From Coniferiporia sulphurascens (lineage: Eukaryota; Basidiomycota; Agaricomycetes; Hymenochaetales; Hymenochaetaceae), in assembly GCA_002794785.1 (NCBI GenBank), contig NBBA01000001.1, forward strand, positions 3,906,001 to 3,970,000: a stretch of DNA of 64,000 bases, given 5' to 3'. Shown piece by piece: positions 1-13,113 of this stretch. The notes beneath the pieces are model-generated. The model saw nothing but the letters and a program-made list of their open reading frames with translations. It was not told where the DNA came from and did not search any database. Every line of letters begins with the position of its first letter. The first letter of the stretch is position 1. Made by a program: the position numbers and the translations under genes.

Positions 1-2607
1 CGGAGGTGAAACCGGGCTATCGTACACTGCGAGGACTGGGCGAGGACTGGAGAGATGACATGTGAATCGTGTGATCGTAACGTGGAGGTTTCGGAGATGG
101 CCGAGGGAGGGGGAGGGGGAAGCAAATTTGAGGGCTGTGCCAAAGGAATCCGTAAGTACGGATTTTGAAGAAAGGATTGAAAACGAGAACACGTACTTGA
201 GGACCAGGCCGGAACATCATGCGACCATTGACACGCTCAACAGGCATTGGACTCCCAACATCCTTTTCAGTGTCAACGTCACTATTTTCCGGTAAGTCAC
301 CCATCTCCTTCCGGAAGTCGTCAATCATTCGATCTACAGCCTGACTCTGCCGCGCGGCAGCGTCTTTCATGAACTTCATCTCGAACACGCTCTTCGCCTT
401 CTTTTTCAAGTCAGAGTCACTGCCTTCATCATCCTCGCCGCCGGCACCACTGCGCAGTTTCTCGAGCTCTTCAAAAGCGCTTGCCTTGATCCTCATCACA
501 CCATCCTCACCGACTAGATCATCGTCGGAACTGTCGCCATCATCGCCATCCCCGTCCTCACTCCCGCTTCCCACACCTTGTATCCGTCGCCGCAGTCGTT
601 CCCCCCTCTCCAGCATCTCGTTGATATCCCGACGCTGGTCCACATCTAGCTCCCCGCGGGCCTTCATCGCCTTTGCCCACTTGCCGGTGTTCTTGTGCTT
701 TAACGTTGCACGCTCTTTCGCCCTTTCCACTTCCGCCTTCATCCTCTCTTCTTCTAGATCCTCAACATTACCCGCGGCTGCATCAAGTTTTGCAAGCAGT
801 TTCGTACGCTCCTTCTTTTGAATGCGATGGAACGCCTTGCTTTTAATCTTTGAGACACGCTTCGCCTTAGAATCGGCGCGAAAAGCAAGCTCGCGCATTT
901 TACGCAGTTCCGCACGGCGTGCAGCGACCTCCTCGACAGAGAGGTCTTTCATCAAAAGATCTTCTGTTTTGTTAATATCTTCCTCATTTAGTTTCGCGGA
1001 CTTGAGCAACCGGTCAATTGAACTTTCAAGCTCAGTTGTAGGCTATAAAAGGGCACTCAGTAGAACCCGCGGACTTCTTAGAATAACTACCAACCTTAAA
1101 TTTCGCGGTCAACTCGAGATTTGAAACCTTCACGGCCCTCGGGGCTTGCAAGGGGAAGCTGAGATGTTCAGCCTATTAAGCAAAATTTGTTCAGAGTCAG
1201 GCTTCTCCCTTATATTCTCTCATACGATTAAGAAATGCGCACCTCCTGAATTCTTTTCATCGTCTCAGACCATTTGTCGACCTCCTGCTTCGTCTGTTCA
1301 TACGCAGCTTCGCGATCAAGTTTTTCCTGAGTTCTTGTTGGGAGAGGTGCTGGTAGAGGCTGATTCTTTGGGTTTGATGAGGATGCAAGGGACTTCGTTG
1401 CTTTCTTAAGGGACGAAAGAACGCTGGGCTTGGAAGCTAGCGGTGTAAGGAGGTCATCCAGGCTGAGCTTTGACGATCCTGTATCTTATTCAGCCGCACA
1501 TACTGTGTCAAATTAAAGTATCAATTCACCTGCTCGTGCTCCGAATTCACTCTCTGCTGATGCCTCAGTACGGTCTTTTAGTAACCTTTTCTTCTTTTTG
1601 ATTTGAGAGATCCCTACATGCTTCACGTTGTCTTCGTCCTCGTCAGCTGCTTTGCGCTTCGCGCCAGTTTCAAGATTAGAGACAAAGCTGCCAAGGTTGT
1701 CGAGAGCGGACAAGTCAGGCTCATCCTCATCCGAGCCGGAGACATCAAGACTCGCATCTTCCCTCCCAGAGTCTTCGTCCTCTTCGGAGTCTTCGTCGGA
1801 GTCCTCTTCAGCTTCGACCATGTCGGCATCAACGTCGGATTCTCCTTTATTCGCGGAATCGTCATCCTTCAATGAGGGTTTACTCGACTTCTTCAGGGAA
1901 GTGCTATCCAATTTCTGTGTGTCTTGATCGTCTCCGAGATCCGGAAGACCTCTTCCGTCCAGCACGTCCAAGACATCGAAGAACTCGTCGTCTTCACCTT
2001 CCTCTTCCTCTTCCTCGGCGGGTGTATGCGAGGTGTCATCGAGCATTTCATCATCTTGTTGCACATCGTCGTTTTCGTCAAGATCAACTTCTGCAAAGTG
2101 CACACTCCTGCCCACCTTCTTCAGCGGTGCTTTCCGGGATTTCACAGGGCCCTGTATGTAGTTTAACCCATTAGAAAACATATAGTCAGATGAAAATAAT
2201 CCGCCCACCTTCTTGAAGTTGAACTCCGCAAATCGCTCTTCATCACTCTCCTCGAATGCGCCGTCGCTATCGATCTCTTCGTCCTCATCGCTGCCAATGT
2301 GTTCGTCCTCCTCCCCCTCGCCTATTAATCTCGGCTTCCTCCGGGCGCTGCCACCCTCCTCATCCTCTTCTTCCTCGTCGTCACTATAGCCCGCACCCCG
2401 TGTTTCATCTTCATCGAGCATAAGCGCGACATTCGCGCGCTTACTCTTACCAGGCTGGTAATCGTACACATCCGCATCTGCGGCTGCTTTTGCTGAGCGT
2501 GCGCGGCGTTTTGCGAAGCCAGCGGCATTGTCCTTGCGAGAGGAAGGACGCGATGCGTTCTTTGCGCCGCGGAACGAGCCGCCTGTCTTTGTCGGTCGGG
2601 GCGCCAT
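1..2607 (-). CDS. UTP14: U3 snoRNP / SSU processome protein Utp14 (partial, C-terminus beyond window)
   Basis: Utp14 is a component of the small-subunit processome in the nucleolus and activates the Dhr1 helicase during 18S rRNA maturation. The gene starts at ATG 2607 and runs off the left edge. Exons read 2607-2209, 2151-1530, 1478-1243, 1172-1095, 1042-197 and 134-<1. The intron at 2152-2208 is 57 nt and open in frame, so it hides inside a longer ORF; removing it restores the family pattern. The N-terminus carries the Utp14 signature EESDEERFAEF after acidic runs. The middle has the basic KIKSKAFHRIQKKERTK block typical of the family, then acidic and basic helical stretches. All joins keep frame. 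The missing end should hold the conserved C-terminal domain. Identification is firm; the last border (135-196) is less certain. Confidence 0.93.
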
Positions 2608-2735
2608 GGATGCTCGGATTCAGACTCGGAGGCGTGAGCTCAGAGCTGCTGAATTGACGGGCCAAAAATTACCGTCACGTGATGGGAATTCTATTTATAA
2701 CGAGCTTAATCTCTCGACTCTGGATAGCATAACCG
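2608..2735. promoter_or_regulatory. Short divergent spacer between UTP14 and the GNAT gene
   Basis: Only 128 bp separate the two start codons, so both promoters must share or overlap this spacer. An AT-rich patch (tctatttataacg, about 2691-2703) lies here. Inference from gene layout only; no transcription start was located. Confidence 0.5.
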
Positions 2736-3374
2736 ATGGGTTCAGATACAGTGAGGCCCGGGGTAGTCCTTACTTCACCCTCTGGGCGCATAAAGCTGGT
2801 TACACCGGACCCGGCTTACGACGAGGACGTCGCGCGGCTTCGCTCACATCCTGATACACTTCGTTATCTACCCTTCCTCCCCTCTCACATTTCCACGGAG
2901 GACGCCCGGAACCGACGCGAATCCCGCGCAAAGCAGGAAGCTATCCTCGATCTCAATATCTTACTCATAAACGGCGATGACGAGCCAAAGCTAGCTGGTG
3001 TTGCCGGCTTATTCGACATCGATCGATTAAATGCCAACTGCTCAGCGGGTATCCTTATCCACCCGGACTATTTCCGGTGCGGACTCGCGACACAGGCTCT
3101 CTATATGCTCATGAAGTACGCATTCGAGGACGATGCCCAGCGCATGCACCGCGTTGTCTACGAAACCGGCGCGGACAACGTGCAAATGCGTGGATGGTTG
3201 GAGAACGTCATTGGCGTGCAGATGGAGTTCCGCCTACGGGAGGCCTGGAAAGCCGCGCCTGGTAAACGGGTCGATGCCGTGGGATATAGCGTCTTGGAGC
3301 ATGAATGGAGGGATTCCGTGAAAGGAAGGCTTGAGTCTCGCTTGGATAAGCATAATGGACAAGTAAGTGTATAG
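2736..3374 (+). CDS. GNAT-family N-acetyltransferase (RimJ/RimL-like)
   Basis: A single-exon ORF of 212 residues. The fold pattern fits the GNAT acetyl-CoA transferase domain of the RimJ/RimL branch. A beta strand (about residues 100-107, AGVAGLFDID) is followed by the strand GILIHPDYFRCGLATQAL, which resembles the V/I-xxxxRGxGxG/A acetyl-CoA loop; here the loop reads RCGLAT. A C-terminal GADNVQMRGWLENVIG segment resembles the N-x-x-S/M helix seen in these enzymes. The substrate cannot be told from sequence; related fungal proteins are usually unassigned. The start codon follows the last in-frame stop and sits next to the divergent UTP14 start. No signal or membrane segment is seen. Confidence 0.75.
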   Translation: MGSDTVRPGVVLTSPSGRIKLVTPDPAYDEDVARLRSHPDTLRYLPFLPSHISTEDARNRRESRAKQEAILDLNILLINGDDEPKLAGVAGLFDIDRLNANCSAGILIHPDYFRCGLATQALYMLMKYAFEDDAQRMHRVVYETGADNVQMRGWLENVIGVQMEFRLREAWKAAPGKRVDAVGYSVLEHEWRDSVKGRLESRLDKHNGQVSV

Positions 3375-4614
<1,240 letters not shown>

Positions 4615-7600
4615 TTGAAACCGAACCGCGTCGTCGACTCTTCAGCTCGAGGGCCGATGGACGACTCCAAGAAAGCGCCCTACGCGCCGACGCCGCCTGC
4701 GCGCTGCGTTAAGCGCACTCCGAATCGGCTCGCTCAGCTCGGCCGTACTCTACTCATCCTTTGCGTAGCGGTGCAGACCTGCGCGATTCTCCCGAGTCTC
4801 CTGCGGCAGCTTACGGGCGCAATCACGAGCGCACTTGATCTGTCCGAAGGTGATGTTGTGAAAGAGTGGTCTGACCCTGCAGATGAGTGGAGAGATGACG
4901 TTTGGCCGCTGCGGCGAATAACGCAATGGGACATATCAACGGACTTCCCGTACCCGCGTACGCTCGCGTTCGACGTCGACGAGGGCACATGGCTACGTCT
5001 CGATGTGCATCCTACATCCGGAGAAATTGTCTTCGACATGCTCGGCGACCTCTACTGTCTGCCTGCGTCGGCCTACCTTCAGTTTGCTAGCTCTCTGTCC
5101 GACTCTAGTTCAGCGGGCTACGTCGCGGCCGAGGCACGTCCTATCATGTTGGGAATTCCGCATGACTCGGACCCCCACTTCTCTCCAGACGGCAAACTGA
5201 TGGCGTTTAGGTCTGATGCTGAGCTCGGCGTTGAGAATATCTGGTTCACGAACTGGACAGACTGCGAAAGCATGAGTGTCAGTCTGCGTGAAGATAGCAA
5301 TTCTGAACATGGTAAGAAGGAACTCTTCGAAGCGTTGAATGTAAAGGCAGAGGAAGACAATATGCTGGCATCGGGTGTCAAGGAGACGCCCGAAAGGAAG
5401 CGCAGACGCCTCCTCAGAGAAGGAAGGCTGACTGGTATGTCTAATTAGCATCCTACTTCGCTGCATATACCCGACTAACTATTCACAAAGCACAACGTAT
5501 TACAAATGAGACCTACCGCTGGACTAGTGATGCACGTTTTCATCCTAGCGGCTCAAAGATGGTCGCGACGAAGTGGTACACGTCCTCTAGGAGCGTTCCC
5601 GCAGGTGAGGGCTGGGAATATACGCTTCCCGCCTCGGAAGCGCAGATTGGATCGGACAGCGGGCGGCGTATTGTTGGTCGTTCCCTTCCTATCGGCTGGA
5701 CTTCAGAAGACTACGGAGAGCAGCAAGTCGGGCCAGAACAGTTTATCTGGAGCGGTGAGGACGCCGTAATTTATGCGAAGAACGACATGGATATCTCGGG
5801 CCAGTTCAACTACGACAAGGACGTACATCTGGGCATATATTCAATCTTCGAGTTCAATTTAACTACGAAGAGAACGGAGACGATCGTTTCCTCGTTTCCC
5901 GGAGGAGCGAGTCGCCCCGAGCTTTCAAGAGATGGGCAGACTCTTGCATTCGTTCGCCGTGTTCGGGACAAGGAAGCACTTGTACTGAAGTATGCGTATT
6001 CTACCAGTTTTTCCGGGCGCCGAGCTGAACTAATTTTAGAAATCTTAACTCTGGCACTATACGTAATATCTGGTACGGCCTTACGTATGACCTGGCTGGT
6101 GTTTCTGCTCCTATGGGCACATATCCATCGTTTTCATTCACACCAGATGACGATGCGATTATTATATGGGCAGCAGGAAAGCTTTGGCACGTACCGCTGT
6201 TAACCAACGCGCTAGGCGAAAAGGTCGCCGGTGGGGAGCCACATGTTATTCCGTTCAAAGCACACGTCGAAAAACGTCTCGCGGAGACGCTCACTGCGAA
6301 CACAGACTTGCTTGCGCTAGAGACGGCGGACACGCAACGTCTCCATGCATTTGTTGACCTTGCGGCAGATGACGCAGGGACGCGAGTGGTGTTCCAAGGC
6401 GCAGGCGTTTCGTATTACTTGGATTTTGACTCTGCATCCACTAGCAAAGTGGGGCTGCCAAAGGAGGTTCCTATCCTCAAACCAGGGGAATCGTATTACT
6501 CACCCACGTTTGTGCCTGGAAGCAGCGATCTCATCGTTCATGCGCGTTGGTCAAACAGGAACTATTCGACGTTCGAGCTTGCCGACATATCGTCTGGCGT
6601 TGCATATGAATTAAGCGGTCTCCCACTCGGTCGCTACATTAGTCCTGTGCTTTGCAGTTGTACAGGTAAAAACAGACAGATCGCATTCATCAAGGTCGCC
6701 AGTGACTACTTGTCTGGTAGTATCATTGCAACTGCAGACCCCGGCCTCTACATTGGGGAGATTACTCTTCCCGATGAGCTGACAACCTCAGGTGCATCTA
6801 TCTCTGTCAAGAATGTGCGTCGCCTCCGTTCGGAAATTAGCATTGGCGAGCGCATGTCAATGAGCTTCCTGGACGGTAATAAGAAACTGTTGATACAACA
6901 ATCAGACCGCGCCTTTGTGATCGACCTGGCGAGCGGACCTGATTCTTTCGGCGATTACAAACATACTACTGTTGTAGAAGGTTTCATGACCACTGAGGTC
7001 GCGGTCCCAGTGCAGCAAGATAGGGCCGCTTTTGTGGACTCTTATAATGTCTACGTGGCCAACTTGGAGGATGCCGGAGACAAACCCCTTTGGAGCAAGC
7101 CGGGAAATGCAACGAAAGGGATCGCAAGGGTCAGTCTTGATGGGGGACATGCTGTCCGGTGGACTGCGTCTGGAAACAGGATTTTCTGGTTCCTAGGTAG
7201 GAGGTGCCCCTTTACAGTCTATTTAACACTAGCTTACTAATACCACCTGCCAAAAATAGGGCCGTACTTACATTCGCTGGAGCTTTCTCGCATTAAGAAA
7301 TGTTCATCTAAAATCCAGAGCGATAGTGTGCGTTTCGGTGTCGACTGCATCAAGGGACTGTTAGACGTTCAAGAGATAGAGGTCACCTACCCGACCGACA
7401 TTGCTCGTCTTTCTCATGAAGCGCGTATTGTTGCTCGTGCTCATGGCCTTGATGCGCGGGACGCAGATGTGTATGCAATCACAAACGCGACCCTCCTTAC
7501 TATGGCGTCTGGTCTGCTGCCGGACGATTTCGTTCAGGATGCAACGATTGTAATACGTGGAGGGATCATCGAAAGTGTGGGCTCCGCAAACGACATCATC

Positions 7601-9064
7601 ATCCCTCAAGGCGCGACTGTGCTGAATGCGCACAAGGGCTTCGTCGTCCCAGGATTCATCGACGTACACGCTCATTGGGCCGCATATTCGAATCTCTTCC
7701 CGGCGCGTTCGTGGGAGCTCGAAGCCTTCCTGTCATATGGTGTAACGACACTACACAAGTGAGCATGCATAACCTTCTTTCGTTTGCCCGTTCGCTTACA
7801 TTAACACCTTTTGCAGCCCGAGTTCCGACAATGTGTACGGTTTCGTTGAACGTGCTCGCGTGGAGAGCGGCGCGATGGTGGGTCCGCGCGTCTTTCATAC
7901 CGGTGAAATCATCTACGGGGCTGGAGAAGGCGCTTACCATAACGACGTCGCCGACCTTGAAGATGCACAGTCAACACTCTTGCGCATCAAGGTTGAAGGC
8001 GGGCCGGCGAGCTTCTCATACAAGAATTACAACCAGTATTCTCGGTGAGTGAGGGAATAAGCATCTGTTGCATTTTTGTTCCGACACGTTTTGCGCAGGG
8101 CATCTCGACAGAGACTCTTGTTGGAAGCTCGCAACTTGTCTATGCTGTGCGTCCCTGAAGGGGTAAGTATCGTATTTTTGGCTAAAGGAGAATGCATTTT
8201 GATAGCCTTGAAGGGTATGAATCAAGACTGGGATCTCACTTACATCGTCGACGGTCAGTCGTAATGGAATCTTTTAGGAGGTCAAATCTGATAATATTTG
8301 CAAACAGGCATGACAACGGTCGAGCACTCCCTCCCAATTCCTGTACTTTATGACGATGTGATTAATCTCTACGCGCTGAGCGGCACGGGCGCTACCCCTA
8401 CTCACATCGTCAATTACGGTGGGACGATGGCGGAGCAGTACGTGTGGGCACATGTGGACGTTGCCAACGATCCGAAGTAGGTCTATAACGCGGCAAGTTG
8501 TTGATTACTGGCTAAACGCTTCCAAAACAGGTTGCGCCGCTTCACACGACATGACATTCTGGAAGGCGTGATCGAGACCACGCATCGGCCCAACGATTGT
8601 ACGTCTTCTTACTTCTGGCACGAACAAAAAAGAACTTAAAATCGGTTTTACACACAGCCTTCCAGTTCTTCAACACTTCTTCCTCAATTACGAAGATGGT
8701 GCACAAGGGCCTGAAGGCACACATCGGCGCACACGGCGAGGCGCCCCTGGGCCTCATGTACCACGCTGAGTTCGCCTTCACCGCTGCTGGCGGCTTAAGC
8801 AACTTCGAGGCACTGCGCGCCGCGACGCACGATGCAGCGCTTACGCTTGGCATCGACCAGTCGGTGGGCTCACTGACGCAGGGCTTGCTCGCGGATCTCG
8901 TGGTGTACCCGCCAGGAGTGGACTTGCTTGATGGCAGGATTACGGAGAGCAGGAAGCTGCAGTACGTCGTAAGAGGAGGACGGGTGTGGGACACGGATAC
9001 GATGGTCGAGGAATGGCCGGTGAAGGGAAGGAGACCGTTGATGCCGATAATCAATGCAGACTGA
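4615..9064 (+). CDS. Membrane-anchored beta-propeller amidohydrolase (TolB/DPP6-like N-terminus, imidazolonepropionase-like C-terminus)
   Basis: Ten exons (4615-5434, 5491-5989, 6040-7196, 7260-7758, 7817-8044, 8099-8162, 8214-8253, 8308-8476, 8531-8598, 8658-9064) give about 1,316 residues. A hydrophobic stretch at residues 43-62 (LLILCVAVQTCAIL) suggests a signal anchor. Residues ~90-760 carry repeated blades of a TolB/WD-like propeller (PHFSPDGKLMAF, PELSRDGQTLAFVRR, PSFSFTPDDDAII). The C-terminal third is a metal-dependent amidohydrolase: GFIDVHAHW supplies the first metal-binding HxH, GVTTLHNPSSDN follows, then MTTVEHS and a late GLLADLVVYPPG. It probably hydrolyses a C-N bond outside the cytosol; the substrate is unknown. 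A second in-frame ATG at 4657 is a possible start. It is distinct from the shorter amidohydrolase at 39478. Confidence 0.88.
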
Positions 9065-9188
9065 TAAGGTGGCGTATCTACTTTTATGTATTTAAACAAG
9101 GAAACACAACGAACGAAACAAATGAATTGAACAACCCGACGAAAAACGCGTCATAAGCTATGTTTTATAATACGTCTAGCGTAGTAAC

Positions 9189-11120
9189 TTAAATTACAAG
9201 GTATTCTTCCGTAGAAAGCGTTGCCTCCTGCGAGAACACGACGTCCTCGCCGTTGTCGACGCGCGCAATGGAGCCAACGCGCAGGCCTGCGAGGCTGCCC
9301 TGTGCGATGAAAGCGACATGAACAGGGAAGAACGTGCCTGCGTCGTCACCGCCGACGGCGAACTCGAGCGCGCCAGAGCGCGTGTCTGCCTCCGCGCTGA
9401 TCAGAGGTACGGCCCAGTCAAGCGAATGTGTCGAAGCGTTGAGCGACCACGAGCCTGTGTGCGAGGCGACGGTCGGGTAGGACCCCGTACTGTTGGCTTA
9501 TCAGTAAACAGATATTCGCACGGGATTTATTCGTAGACGTACGGAAGAGGAATGGAAATGACAACGTCGTGCAGCTCGACCTTGTCGTTCTCGAGCTCGT
9601 ACTCGATATTGACTTCGCAAGTGCCATCGTTCGACGGCGTCGGCCAGCAGTTGACTTCACAAGTAATTAGATTTCACCCTTGTTATTATTATTTAAATAA
9701 CTTACTGGACAAAGGAATGAAGCTCTCGTCCTTGCCCGAATACCTCCATTTAAGGACCGCAAGCGACTGGCCGACTGGGAACGATCGTGAGGGATCCTTC
9801 AGGGCGACAACACGGTCGCCTGTGGCGCCGAACTTGGCGACATTAGGATGCTGTTTAAACTGCAAGTCTGAACCAAATTCTGCATCTAGCGGAGCCAGTG
9901 CGAGCTTTATTTTTGCGTATGACGGGTCTGAGACCTGGAGGTTCATGTCACCCTTGAGCTCCATGGACTTGAGGCCACCCTCACGCAGGATTTGTGCGGA
10001 TATCTGCTCCCTAATAACAATATGTACCCTGTAAAAATAGAATTAGCAAATAGATAGACCTGGGTAGGTACAGGACCGCGCACCCCTCTGGAGTGACGGT
10101 AGGCAGGCTCCCGCGGACAGTCGCCGAAATCGGCTCCGGCGTCATTGGTATAGCAGGCGTTCCTGGAGCAGAGAGCTCATCAGGAGGAAGAACTGCTTCA
10201 CCTCCAAGAGCATCAAGTAGCTCGGCAGTCTTCGCCTTCTTGCTGCCTAGCTTCATACCGGAGCCCTTGAACGCAGGCGCGCGGAGTGTCGACGGGGCCG
10301 GGGAAGATGTACGTGCGGGCTGCGGCGAAGGTGCCTCGAAACGCGAAACAGGCGAATACGAGCCCATGCTCCCGCTGCCCATACCACCAAAGCCACCGCT
10401 TCCACCGCTGCCCCCAGTCGCGGCAGCCCTGCGCTGTTGCTCTCGACGCTGCATCTCGAGTTGTTTTGCGCGGCGCTTGAGCTCCTCCTTTGCTTCGGCT
10501 TCTTTGTTCTAGATATATAGTCGTATCTGCTACCTCATCTCTATCAAATGGAAAACACTCACCCGCGAGATGATTTCCTGAATCTTCTCCTCGTGACTCT
10601 CCATCTCGAGCACGTTGCGCACCTGCATAAGATTAATCTGCTCGCGATATCCGAGGCTGACGATCTCGTCGAACGCGCCAAGAAGCTCGAATGCGTTCTT
10701 GAGGATTTCGCGCTCCTCGGCGCTGCGGCACATGTCTGAGACGACGCGCGCGAAGAGGTGGAGGGTATCGATGTCTTGCAGGATATTCGAGGCTTTGTTG
10801 GTAATAAGGAGGATGTAGAGGTCCTCGAGCGGCTGGTAGACGTAGCGGACCTCGGGGGTCTCGATGGAGGTGTGTTGGGAGCCTGCGGGGATGAGTTTGG
10901 GGAAGGAGGCAAGCAGAGACTCTATACGAGCTCTGGTCATTTCGCGAAACTGGCGCGAGATGACCGCTGCAGATTGTGCGTTAGATTTGCACATATAATA
11001 AGCAGATACAGGAAACGTACGCTTTCCCGCCTTCGTGCAGATAGATGCAGCCAGTACAACCTACGATGAAGTACGGTCTCAGCGACAGGTCAGACGTTCA
11101 TCAAACAAGTTACTGACCAT
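9189..11120 (-). CDS. RET2: Coatomer subunit delta (delta-COP)
   Basis: Delta-COP is part of the COPI coat that carries Golgi-to-ER and intra-Golgi vesicles. Seven exons (11120-11118, 11060-11021, 10966-10563, 10508-10084, 10028-9706, 9654-9543, 9489-9189) sum to 1,608 nt, 535 residues, near the family norm. The longin-like N-terminus begins [14 protein letters not shown] and continues [18 protein letters not shown] Gly/Ser/Pro linker follows, then the mu-homology domain with VNIEYELEN- and [19 protein letters not shown] blocks. The C-terminal end is STEEYLVI. The first coding exon is only the ATG, spliced to GTT. The gene is divergent from COG8, another Golgi-traffic gene. Confidence 0.97.
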
Positions 11121-11378
11121 TTTTACAGCAGTGTTTTGACGACCAGCGATGCCCTGTCTGCGGATACGACGAGTGCAATTGGGCGATTTCGACGCTGGCT
11201 TATAGCAATGCTGTCGACTCGGTCGGCGATGGACGTGTCGCGTTGCGAGCGTGGAAGAGACGCTCCTTATTGGGGCGGCCGTGATCAGCGCGAGGTCGTC
11301 GACACCGCCAACTGACGCTGCACGACGGTGAGCTCGATGTTTCTCTATCTTACCGCGTTGACGAGCGTCGTCGCATAG
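11121..11378. promoter_or_regulatory. Shared divergent promoter, delta-COP / COG8
   Basis: 258 bp lie between the two start codons, which both serve Golgi membrane traffic. The spacer is GC-rich, with a CGGCCG core near 11275. Bidirectional control is inferred from layout; no factor site was identified. Confidence 0.55.
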
Positions 11379-13034
11379 ATGGCGGAACCCGAGACGACGC
11401 TCGCAGACATCCTCGCAGGCGGCGGGGACGCGACGCGCTTCTCGACCCCGGAAATCTCGCAATACCTCGCGCACATCACCTCGCTAGGTCTGCCCGACGT
11501 CGTGCACGAGCCGACCGCACTCGCGTCCGAGGCGTCGCAGTTGACGAACTCGCTCACATCGCTCTGCTATGCCGAGTACCCGACGTTCCTCTCGCTGCAC
11601 CGCACCTCGGCCGTCCTTTCCTCCACACTCTCCTCCTTCTCTGCATCCCTTTCTGCTCTCGCCGCTGCACTACCCACTCTTGACGCGCAGGCACGGCAGT
11701 TCTCAGTCGAAACACACGCGATCCAGGATGTGCGTACCAAAGCGCGCCGTGTGCTCTCGCAGCACGACGCACTCGTCGACGTCCTCGACGTCCCTGCGCT
11801 GATCGACGCCTGTGTGCGCAACGCACACTACCAAGAAGCAATGGACCTCTCCGCACACGCCGAGCGCCTCGCAAGCGCACTCCCCGACGTTGCCATCGTG
11901 CAGGACGTCGCCGCCGAGGCCGAACACGCAATGCACCTCATGCGTGCGCAACTCCTCGCACTCCTCCGCGAGGCAGCGAAGCTCCCCGCGCTCTTCAAGG
12001 CTGTATCTTTCCTCCGGAAAATGGGTGCATTCTCCGAGCCCGAGCTCGCACTCGTGTTCCTCGTGAGTCGACTGTCTCACCTCGAAAACGCGCTCGACTC
12101 CATCGCGCAGGAGCGCTCCGACCACGCTCGCTACGTGCGCCGCTATGTCGACGTCTGGCGGGAGGGCGTCTCCGACGTCGTGACGCAGTACACCACCATC
12201 TTCCTCGAGCGTGCAGCCTCTTCAGAACTTGCGGTCGAATTGCGATACCTCCTGTCCACTCTTACTCACCACGCCCTGGACGCGCTGCTCAGCGTCCTCC
12301 GCGCACATATCTCCGGCATCACAGACGCAACCTCCCTTGCCGCACTCCTCACGCAGCTCACTCACTGCGCAGCGGCACTTGCGCGTGTTGGACTCGATTT
12401 TCGCTCCCTCCTCCCCCCGCTCTTCGAACACGCCGTGCAGCAGCGCTTCGAACAAGCAGTTACCGCGGCAACCAGCGCCTTCCTCTCTACCCTCTCCGAT
12501 GCCCAGAAGTACCACCGGCAGCCCGCTACGGTCCTCTGCACGCCTGAGTCAGCGGCATCACCGCCAAAGGACGTCACCTTCCCGAGCGCACTGCATGCGC
12601 CCCCGACCGTGCTGGCGTCATACCCACCGCTCGCGTTGTACACGAACGCACTCCTCGCAGCGCTTAACAGTTTGCGCTTGCTCGCGCCTACGGCATTGTT
12701 TCGTGCATTATTAGCTGAACTCGACACGACACTTGCGCGTTCTGCATCTGCGTTCCTCGCGTACGCGCAGAACGCAATAGAGAGCGCCCCAACTATGCGT
12801 ACGCAGGTATACGGCGAAGACGAGGACCCGCCCGACCAAGAGCGTATAGTGAGGTCCGCAGGGAAAGTTTTCGCCCGTCTACTCGTGCCATACGCTCGGC
12901 GCGCACTCGGAGAAGGCGTATACGGCATCGTCAACCCCAAAAGTTTAGTCGAGAGTAAAGAACTCAGAGAGGCTCTTTCACAATGGGACACATGGCTAGA
13001 TCCACCAGACTCTGCACCCGATGATGCTACATGA
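11379..13034 (+). CDS. COG8: Conserved oligomeric Golgi complex subunit 8
   Basis: A single exon of 551 residues. COG8 belongs to lobe B of the COG tethering complex, which guides retrograde vesicles within the Golgi. The Dor1-type core is visible. An N-terminal region reads EISQYLAHITSLGLPDV, with helices around YAEYPTFLSLHRTS. Then comes a VPALIDACVRNAHYQEAMDL helix pair. The diagnostic AVSFLRKMGAFSEPELALVF block is near residue 205, followed by YVRRYVDVWREGVSDVVTQY. Fungal COG8 proteins are of similar size. The start is the first in-frame ATG after an upstream stop. Its intron-free structure contrasts with the multi-exon neighbours. Confidence 0.92.
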   Translation: MAEPETTLADILAGGGDATRFSTPEISQYLAHITSLGLPDVVHEPTALASEASQLTNSLTSLCYAEYPTFLSLHRTSAVLSSTLSSFSASLSALAAALPTLDAQARQFSVETHAIQDVRTKARRVLSQHDALVDVLDVPALIDACVRNAHYQEAMDLSAHAERLASALPDVAIVQDVAAEAEHAMHLMRAQLLALLREAAKLPALFKAVSFLRKMGAFSEPELALVFLVSRLSHLENALDSIAQERSDHARYVRRYVDVWREGVSDVVTQYTTIFLERAASSELAVELRYLLSTLTHHALDALLSVLRAHISGITDATSLAALLTQLTHCAAALARVGLDFRSLLPPLFEHAVQQRFEQAVTAATSAFLSTLSDAQKYHRQPATVLCTPESAASPPKDVTFPSALHAPPTVLASYPPLALYTNALLAALNSLRLLAPTALFRALLAELDTTLARSASAFLAYAQNAIESAPTMRTQVYGEDEDPPDQERIVRSAGKVFARLLVPYARRALGEGVYGIVNPKSLVESKELREALSQWDTWLDPPDSAPDDAT

Positions 13035-13113
13035 TGTATTACTTTAATCTTTCTGATTTACAGATGCACTAATTTATACACTTCGTAACTGGACCTGTCC
13101 GGATTCAAATGTT

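Noticed and set aside
369..821. Ser-rich plus-strand ORF over UTP14
   Set aside because: Antisense shadow of the acidic UTP14 coding sequence.
12211..12714. 167-codon plus-strand ORF inside COG8
   Set aside because: Alternate frame of a conserved COG8 exon; Ser/Pro/His composition typical of a shadow.
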